Source: Flavobacteriia bacterium (GTDB lineage: Bacteria; Bacteroidota; Bacteroidia; Flavobacteriales; Flavobacteriaceae). Taken from it: a stretch of DNA of 17,792 nucleotides. How positions within the stretch are numbered: the first letter of the stretch is position 1; each line of letters starts with the position of its first letter. The position numbers were made by a program, and so were the translations under genes. Location: positions 1-17,792 of the forward strand of contig DRQI01000207.1 in NCBI GenBank assembly GCA_011330545.1. The letters are read 5' to 3'. The notes below the pieces were generated by a model. It ran no database searches and was not told where the DNA came from. It was given only the letters and a program-made list of their open reading frames with translations. This document shows, one piece after another, positions 12,612 to 17,792 of the stretch.

Positions 12612-15600
12612 TTAATTTAAAATCAATTTTTTCACCAAGCGTTTATTATCAATGCTAACTTGAAGAAAATAGATTCCTTTAGAGATACCATTCATATCGA
12701 GCCTGTAATTGGCATCGATGATATTATTTTTTTGACGGATTAATTTTCCGGTAACGTCATACACTTTAATATTCATATTTTCTCCGGCAGTAGTTGTACG
12801 TTTAATATTAAAAATAGCTGAGGAAGGGTTCGGGAAAATAGAAAATTCACCTTCTTCAAACTCATTCACAGCCAAGACCGCGGTAGCATCAATAACAAAA
12901 TCGTCAATCACTACGCCTTCTCCGTTTGTATTTTGGTCAGAGGCGAATTTGAATCTAAAGATAATACTGGTTTCATTGGTAAAAGCAGCAAGGTCAAAGC
13001 TGTAATCTTTTAAAACCGTATCTCTGCCTGTCCATTGTTTGCCGATAGGTAAAGGCCTGTTAGGATTGATAAAACTACTGTTATACCAATTAGGATCGGC
13101 AGCAGTACCCAGTACTTGCCATGTACTACCGTCTAAACTATATTCCATATAGAGTACATCCCAGTCTTTTTCTATATCAAAAGCCATTTTAAACTTTAAA
13201 ACAGGATTTTCTAATTGTGCCAAGTTATAACATGGTGAATACAAATAAGCAACGGTATTATCAGTATAGTTTCCCGAAGGGTTTGTTACATATCCCGAAG
13301 TAACAATATTATTAAAACTGGTTGAGGTAGGTGTTCCGATTTCCCAAAGGCTGTCTGCCGTCCATTGGTCGGTATTCACATTTTCAAAAGTGTTGATAAA
13401 TTGCCCTACACCGCTTTGATTGATAGTAAAAGTACTTGAGGATATATTGTTAAACTGATTGATGTCGTTGGGGGCAACTACCTCAAAATTTAGTGTGTGT
13501 TGCCCTTCACTTGGGGCTGAAATATTAGGTAGGCTAACCGTTGTTGATGCATTGGTTGCCAATGAACCTGTCCAGTTAAAGGTTTGAACAGAACCTCCAT
13601 CAACATCATAATTAACAGTAAATGAAGTGATTGTATTCAAGCCATTATTAAGTACGTTTATTGACGGAGCGAAGCTGCCACAAGAGACATTATTCTCACT
13701 ATTAGGGGCACTTACTTTTGTTAAATCTAAATCTGTAAAAGCGAAAGACGGAATGCTAGATTGCCAAACACTTCTACCGTAAGTAGCCGCTGTAATTGTT
13801 GCATCAAAAGGATTGATTTCTAAATCGGTAACAGCTACATTTGGAAGATTTGTAGAAAATGGTTCCCACGTATTGGTAGCATCATCTCTGTAATAAACTC
13901 CTAAAGCAGTACCTACATAAATAGAATTATTAGGGCTTCCCATATGATGCCTGATTACAAGTTTTGACTCATTGGGAAGATTGTCTGTGATATCGGTAAA
14001 TGTTTGTCCTCCGTCAGTAGATTTAAAAACACCGCCACCTGTTTGGCCACTACTGGGAAATTGCGGATTTGAACCTCCGGTAGTTACCCAAATAATATTG
14101 CTATTGGTATTATGTACTTCAATAGAACTAATACTCGTGCCGGTGATACCTGTTTGAAAAGCAGCCCGAGTGCTAAAAGATTTCCCTCTGTTGGTGCTTT
14201 TGTAAAGGGTAAGCCCTCTCGATACAAAAATGATATCATTATTGCTCGGGTCTATTTCAATATTTTCTAAATCTCCTCCGAAACTGTGATTGGAAACTTG
14301 AATCCACCCTCCATTTGCAAATTCATATAACTGGCCATAGCCGGCATATAGCTGACTTGCTTTATTGGCTACAAGAGGTGTTACCCAATGTCCGCCACTG
14401 TCGTTAGTGCCCGTTTCTTGCGATGGTGCATTTGCAATAAAAGTACTACTTACTCCATTATTAGTTGTAATTGTTAGCCCTCCGCCGAATTGCGAAAATC
14501 CGTAAAATGTACTTTCGTCATTGGGGTCTGAAGCTGCATCCATGCCATCACCTCCATGATAATTATGCCAGTTATTATTAATTAAAGAAAAACCGCCATT
14601 ATCTTGCAGCCCACCTGCTAATTTACCTGAATTTTGCCTGGATACAGATACCTTGTAAAATTGACTGATAGACATGTTGGTAGTTAAATCTGTAAAACTG
14701 GCACCATTATTAGTAGATCGGTATACGCCGCCATCAGTACCTGCATATAAATTGCCGTTATAATATCTCAAGAAGTGAATGTCTGCATGGGTAAATGATT
14801 GATTAACGCTTCTCCAGTCATTTATTTTAACAAAATTATCACCACCATTGACAGATTTCCAAATGTCAAGAACGCCTACAAACATCGTATTTTCATTAGT
14901 GGGAGATACGCTAAAAGCTAAATCATACCATGCCTGAGTACTTCCGAAAAAGTTAGTATTTTGATTGGTTTTAGAAAAACTCGCACCGCTGTTGTCTGAA
15001 ATATAAATACCTAAAAAAGCCCAACTATTAGTGGTAGCTAAAACATATACTTTATTCGGAGCTGCAGGAGTTACTTCAACAGCTAATCGCCCAATTTGAT
15101 TTGAGGCCGGCAAGCCATTTACAACTACCGAAAAAGTATTTCCGCCATTTGAAGAAACATAAAATCTATCATCCGATACGGCATATATCGTATTTGGGTC
15201 ACCCGGTTTTAATTTAAAATCTTTAATATTACCTGCGCGTTTTAACACCCATGTATTACCGGCATTAGTAGATTTGAATAAACCATTTTTGGTTGCTACC
15301 CAAATAATACTTGAATTTGTAGGGTCTATTAAAATTTCATTGCTTGAATTAGGATTGCCGGATAAACTACCGGTTTGACTCCAAGTAGCTCCTCCGTCAG
15401 TTGATTTTAAAACCCCTACTGAAAAAGAATCGCCCGCATCGTCATCACCTGTAGAAATATAGATAGTTTGAGAGTTGCCAGGGTCAATAGCAATACCCGA
15501 AACTCCAATTTGAGGGATATCATCAGTCAAAGGTGTCCAGTTAACGCCGTTATTAGTAGATTTCCATAGGCCTCCGGCAGGAGCGCCCACATAGATAGTA

Positions 15601-16016
15601 CTGGCGTTATTAGGGTCGACAAAAACAGTATTTACCCTGCCTTGCCCGCTGTTGCTAGATTGCGAAAAAGGGCCTTTTGAAACCCAGTTGCTCGCTACTT
15701 TGGCAGACTTTTCCATCTGCTTTTTCTGTTTCCACGCATCCCATAAATATTCTGCCGGAGCAATAGTACCATCAGCTTGTAAGTATTGGCTCCAATGGTA
15801 TTCCCACCTTTTAAAAGGTTTGTAGCCACTTCCTTTTTTAGTAATATCTTTAGTTGCAAAGTATTTTTCAAAACTTTCAACAGTTTCTTTAAAGGTCACT
15901 TTCTTAGCACTACTTTTTGCAGCATTATCATTCGAAATTGTCAAGGGTAATTCTTGTGCTTTTATTGCAGTAAGCATAAGAAAAAAAAGAGGTAAAATGA
16001 GTAATTTTTTAAACAT
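12612..16016 (-). CDS. T9SS type A sorting domain-containing BNR/Asp-box beta-propeller protein
   Basis: The 1134-residue secreted protein starts with a signal peptide (MFKKLLILPLFFLMLTAIKAQ). A charged, tryptophan-rich region of about 90 residues follows (for example KRWEYHWSQYLQADGTIAPA). From about 109 to 756 lies a sialidase/VPS10-like beta-propeller with repeated Asp-box turns such as KSTNNGVNWTPL, KSTDGGATWSQT, KSTNAGNTWVLK, RSTNNGASFTDL and KSTDGGQTFTDI. Then come a CARDB/Ig-like domain (about 757-873), a MAM-like jelly-roll domain (about 874-1047, with DWDVLYMEYSLDGSTW and GVVIDDFVID), and a T9SS sorting domain (about 1048-1134, FSIFPNPSSAIFNI, ending VKKLILN). No glycosidase active site was identified. 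A surface or secreted binding role, for instance to glycans or proteins, is likely, but the ligand is unknown. Confidence 0.93.
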   Translation of the reverse strand: MFKKLLILPLFFLMLTAIKAQELPLTISNDNAAKSSAKKVTFKETVESFEKYFATKDITKKGSGYKPFKRWEYHWSQYLQADGTIAPAEYLWDAWKQKKQMEKSAKVASNWVSKGPFSQSSNSGQGRVNTVFVDPNNASTIYVGAPAGGLWKSTNNGVNWTPLTDDIPQIGVSGIAIDPGNSQTIYISTGDDDAGDSFSVGVLKSTDGGATWSQTGSLSGNPNSSNEILIDPTNSSIIWVATKNGLFKSTNAGNTWVLKRAGNIKDFKLKPGDPNTIYAVSDDRFYVSSNGGNTFSVVVNGLPASNQIGRLAVEVTPAAPNKVYVLATTNSWAFLGIYISDNSGASFSKTNQNTNFFGSTQAWYDLAFSVSPTNENTMFVGVLDIWKSVNGGDNFVKINDWRSVNQSFTHADIHFLRYYNGNLYAGTDGGVYRSTNNGASFTDLTTNMSISQFYKVSVSRQNSGKLAGGLQDNGGFSLINNNWHNYHGGDGMDAASDPNDESTFYGFSQFGGGLTITTNNGVSSTFIANAPSQETGTNDSGGHWVTPLVANKASQLYAGYGQLYEFANGGWIQVSNHSFGGDLENIEIDPSNNDIIFVSRGLTLYKSTNRGKSFSTRAAFQTGITGTSISSIEVHNTNSNIIWVTTGGSNPQFPSSGQTGGGVFKSTDGGQTFTDITDNLPNESKLVIRHHMGSPNNSIYVGTALGVYYRDDATNTWEPFSTNLPNVAVTDLEINPFDATITAATYGRSVWQSSIPSFAFTDLDLTKVSAPNSENNVSCGSFAPSINVLNNGLNTITSFTVNYDVDGGSVQTFNWTGSLATNASTTVSLPNISAPSEGQHTLNFEVVAPNDINQFNNISSSTFTINQSGVGQFINTFENVNTDQWTADSLWEIGTPTSTSFNNIVTSGYVTNPSGNYTDNTVAYLYSPCYNLAQLENPVLKFKMAFDIEKDWDVLYMEYSLDGSTWQVLGTAADPNWYNSSFINPNRPLPIGKQWTGRDTVLKDYSFDLAAFTNETSIIFRFKFASDQNTNGEGVVIDDFVIDATAVLAVNEFEEGEFSIFPNPSSAIFNIKRTTTAGENMNIKVYDVTGKLIRQKNNIIDANYRLDMNGISKGIYFLQVSIDNKRLVKKLILN

Positions 16017-16045
16017 AAATTAAATATTTGAATTATTCAGGGCAT

Positions 16046-16053
16046 CAAATGTA
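16046..16053 (-). promoter_or_regulatory. Bacteroidota-type -7 box (TACATTTG) for the propeller protein gene
   Basis: On the minus strand the bases read TACATTTG, fitting TAnnTTTG, and lie 29 bases before the start codon. The -33 region is not clear. The box lies just after a small hairpin (16069-16087), so the gene seems to be transcribed separately from the lipoprotein gene upstream. Confidence 0.5.
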
Positions 16054-16068
16054 ATAAAATAACTTAAA

Positions 16069-16087
16069 AATTGCATGTATTGCAATT
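16069..16087 (-). terminator. Small inverted repeat, candidate weak terminator of the lipoprotein gene
   Basis: AATTGCA (16069-16075) and TGCAATT (16081-16087) are exact complements around five bases. Read on the minus strand, the stem is followed by TTT, giving a weak terminator-like pattern just after the lipoprotein stop. An operator for the downstream gene is the alternative. Confidence 0.35.
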
Positions 16088-16103
16088 AAAATAGTATGTT
16101 AAA

Positions 16104-16637
16104 TTAGTCATTTTGAAGCGTTTTTAACTCGGCTTCTAATTTTTCTTGCTTGGTAATATTATTAATTTTAGAATTTAAAGCCGAAAAAGCGTCTAAAATA
16201 TTCTGAATTTCGGCTTTGACTTCTGTGGGGTCAATAGCATTGATGGTTGCCATATCTGCCAATCGCAAGGCACTGTTGTTAAGTACATTTATACGGATAC
16301 CAATGTCATGTTGTTTAAACCTTTCAATTTTTACAGAATCTTTTAATTGTTGGGTAAGTGTTGATAATTCTTTAGATAGGTTTAAAGCCTCATCGGGCGA
16401 TATACTGTAAAAATTAGTAATCAACTCATCTAGTTGTTGATACTCTTTCCAGGTTTCAATTTTGTTTTTAGCATCTGGAAGTAGTATTTCTCCTATGCTC
16501 CTGATATCTTTTTTATCCTCAATAGTAACCGAATCTTTGATAGTTAGCGTATTTTTCTTCTCAGAAAACGCCTTCTTTTTGCACGAAAAAACACTAATAA
16601 CAAGTATAAAAAAATATAAAAATTTACGATTTATCAT
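16104..16637 (-). CDS. Putative lipoprotein of unknown function
   Basis: I do not recognise this 177-residue protein. It opens with a signal peptide (MINRKFLYFFILVISVFSC) ending in a lipobox-like SVFSC followed by KKK, so it is probably a lipid-anchored envelope protein. The mature part is charged and predicted to be mostly helical, with heptad-like stretches (LNLSKELSTLTQQLKDSVKI and, near the C-terminus, LNSKINNITKQEKLEAELK) that suggest coiled coil. There is one Cys, the lipidated one. The gene has a -7 box (16662-16669) and is divergent from L-threonine dehydrogenase. The propeller gene follows 87 bases later in the same direction but probably has its own promoter, so a functional link is not established. 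Confidence 0.8.
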   Translation of the reverse strand: MINRKFLYFFILVISVFSCKKKAFSEKKNTLTIKDSVTIEDKKDIRSIGEILLPDAKNKIETWKEYQQLDELITNFYSISPDEALNLSKELSTLTQQLKDSVKIERFKQHDIGIRINVLNNSALRLADMATINAIDPTEVKAEIQNILDAFSALNSKINNITKQEKLEAELKTLQND

Positions 16638-16661
16638 GTACTTATAAGTTGATTGTCATAA

Positions 16662-16669
16662 CAAAAGTA
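16662..16669 (-). promoter_or_regulatory. Bacteroidota-type -7 box (TACTTTTG) for the lipoprotein gene
   Basis: On the minus strand the bases read TACTTTTG, fitting TAnnTTTG, 24 bases before the ATG at 16637. A matching -33 element was not found. Confidence 0.5.
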
Positions 16670-16708
16670 ATAAATAAAGTTTTGTAAGCATTTAGCACTT
16701 TTTATTTT

Positions 16709-16716
16709 TATCTTTG
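16709..16716 (+). promoter_or_regulatory. Bacteroidota-type -7 box (TATCTTTG) for L-threonine dehydrogenase
   Basis: An exact TAnnTTTG match lies 22 bases before the start codon. TTTG at 16681-16684 is a possible -33 element, but the 24-base spacing is longer than usual. The promoter faces away from the lipoprotein promoter, with 39 bases between their -7 boxes. Confidence 0.55.
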
Positions 16717-16738
16717 CTCACCTTTTTATAATTATTTA

Positions 16739-17686
16739 ATGAGTGATACAATACTTATTTTAGGAGCATGTGGACAGATAGGGACAGAGCTCACTTTAAA
16801 ATTACGTAAACTTTACGGAAATACCGCCATTATCGCTTCTGATATTAGGGAAGGCAATACCGAGTTGATGCAAAGCGGGCCTTTTGAAATATTAGATGCA
16901 ACCAATAAAGAAAAGATTGTTGAGGTTATTGAAAAATATGCGATTTCTGAAGTGTATTTAATGGCAGCAATGCTATCGGTAACTGCAGAAAAATATCCTC
17001 AAAAAGCATGGAACCTGAATATAAATTCATTACTTCATGTTCTTGATTTGGCGAAAGATAAATTGATTAAAAAAGTATTTTGGCCAAGCTCAATTGCAGT
17101 TTTCGGTACTACTACTCCTAAGCAGCATACACCTCAAATAACGGTTACTGAGCCTACAACGGTTTACGGAATTAGTAAATTGGCCGGTGAACGCTGGTGT
17201 GCATATTATAAAAGTAATTATGGGGTAGATGTGCGAAGTGTCCGTTATCCGGGAATTATTAGCTGGAAAACAAATCCGGGCGGTGGTACTACAGACTATG
17301 CCGTAGAAATTTATCACAAAGCGATAACGGATAAATTTTATAATTGCTTTTTAACCGAAAATACGAGGTTGCCAATGATGTATATGGATGACGCCATTCG
17401 GGCAACTATCGCAATGATGCAGGCAACATTGCCAATACATTTCTTTTCATACAATATTGCCGCCATAGATTTTACACCCAAAGAAATTACGGCAGCCATA
17501 CAAAAACGCGTGCCCGGTTTTAAAGTTGCCTATTCGCCTGATTTCAGGCAACAAATTGCTGATAGCTGGCCACAAAGCATAGACGATACACAAGCTAAAA
17601 AAGATTGGAATTGGCAATATGAATTTGACTTGGAGAAAATGACGGATGTAATGCTCAACAGTTTGAAAAAGAAATACAATTCTTAA
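16739..17686 (+). CDS. tdh: L-threonine 3-dehydrogenase (SDR/epimerase-type)
   Basis: The 315-residue protein has an N-terminal Rossmann fold with the NAD motif GACGQIG (9-15) and an acidic residue ending strand 2 (D35, in ASDIRE), favouring NAD over NADP. The catalytic region has the WPSSIAVFG serines (S117/S118) and Y143-x3-K147 (YGISK). The segment PGGGTTDYAVEIYHKA and the C-terminal FRQQIADSWPQSIDD are characteristic of the short-chain L-threonine dehydrogenases of Flavobacterium frigidimaris and relatives. These oxidise L-threonine to 2-amino-3-ketobutyrate, which a ligase then splits to glycine and acetyl-CoA. This type is unrelated to the zinc-dependent E. coli Tdh. The ligase gene (kbl) is not next to it here. 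The gene has its own promoter (16709-16716) and no evident terminator before the window edge. Confidence 0.93.
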   Translation: MSDTILILGACGQIGTELTLKLRKLYGNTAIIASDIREGNTELMQSGPFEILDATNKEKIVEVIEKYAISEVYLMAAMLSVTAEKYPQKAWNLNINSLLHVLDLAKDKLIKKVFWPSSIAVFGTTTPKQHTPQITVTEPTTVYGISKLAGERWCAYYKSNYGVDVRSVRYPGIISWKTNPGGGTTDYAVEIYHKAITDKFYNCFLTENTRLPMMYMDDAIRATIAMMQATLPIHFFSYNIAAIDFTPKEITAAIQKRVPGFKVAYSPDFRQQIADSWPQSIDDTQAKKDWNWQYEFDLEKMTDVMLNSLKKKYNS

Positions 17687-17792
17687 AATACCACTTCAAT
17701 TTAGTGTTTTGTAAGTTTCAGGGTTTTGGCTGTCTAATGTTGCGTATATATGAATTTTAACAAATGAAGGATATAGTAAAAAATAGCTTAAA

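Noticed and set aside
12612..16016. Active sialidase suggested by the many Asp-box repeats
   Set aside because: Asp-boxes are structural turns found in many propellers; no arginine triad or FRIP motif of sialidases was recognised.
17764..17792. Possible start of another plus-strand gene (ATG AAG GAT ...) at the window end
   Set aside because: Only nine codons are visible and no promoter was found; it may be real but cannot be supported from this window.

Overview
The window looks like chromosomal DNA from a member of the Bacteroidota, most probably the family Flavobacteriaceae. The evidence is a low G+C composition; promoter -7 boxes of the TAnnTTTG type and no evident Shine-Dalgarno sites; gliding-motility genes gldD and gldE next to ssb, mutY, an HU gene and RNase G/E; two large secreted proteins with a type IX secretion (T9SS) C-terminal sorting domain; and an SDR-type L-threonine dehydrogenase very like that of Flavobacterium. 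Most of the window reads as ordinary core genome. I see no phage, insertion sequence, CRISPR array, tRNA or rRNA.

Layout. Positions 1-329 (minus) hold the 5' part of a TerB/DjlA-like gene, divergent from a bacilliredoxin gene (421-831). An HD-domain hydrolase (923-1576) follows just after a terminator hairpin. Positions 1706-3514 carry a DUF4142 ferritin-like exported protein, a tightly coupled cupredoxin, a 239-bp non-coding stretch with a degenerate repeat-like palindrome, and an ECF sigma factor. On the minus strand, 7087-3565 reads mutY, ssb, gldE, gldD as a compact cluster, with ssb probably also having its own promoter. Facing away from it on the plus strand are the HU gene, a 30-residue very basic peptide gene missed by ordinary size cut-offs, and RNase G/E (7783-9318, GTG start).

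Positions 9405-11933 (minus) encode an 842-residue T9SS cargo protein with two tandem domains of about 140 residues. recX (12089-12541, plus) lies divergent from it. Positions 12612-16016 (minus) encode a 1134-residue T9SS cargo protein with a BNR/Asp-box beta-propeller. A small unknown lipoprotein (16104-16637, minus) is divergent from L-threonine 3-dehydrogenase (16739-17686, plus). Bidirectional terminators separate the convergent pairs at about 9332-9360 and 12559-12595.

How the genes relate. GldD and GldE belong to the gliding/T9SS machinery of the cell envelope, and the two large CTD proteins are probable clients of that secretion system. mutY, ssb, recX and HU serve DNA maintenance. 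RNase G/E and probably the basic peptide serve RNA or ribosome functions. The most distinctive local observations are the 30-residue basic peptide whose last codons and stop form one arm of a perfect 19-bp inverted repeat, the back-to-back promoter pair at 354-389, and the terminator placed six bases before the HD-hydrolase start. I found no clear evidence of an undescribed multi-gene system.
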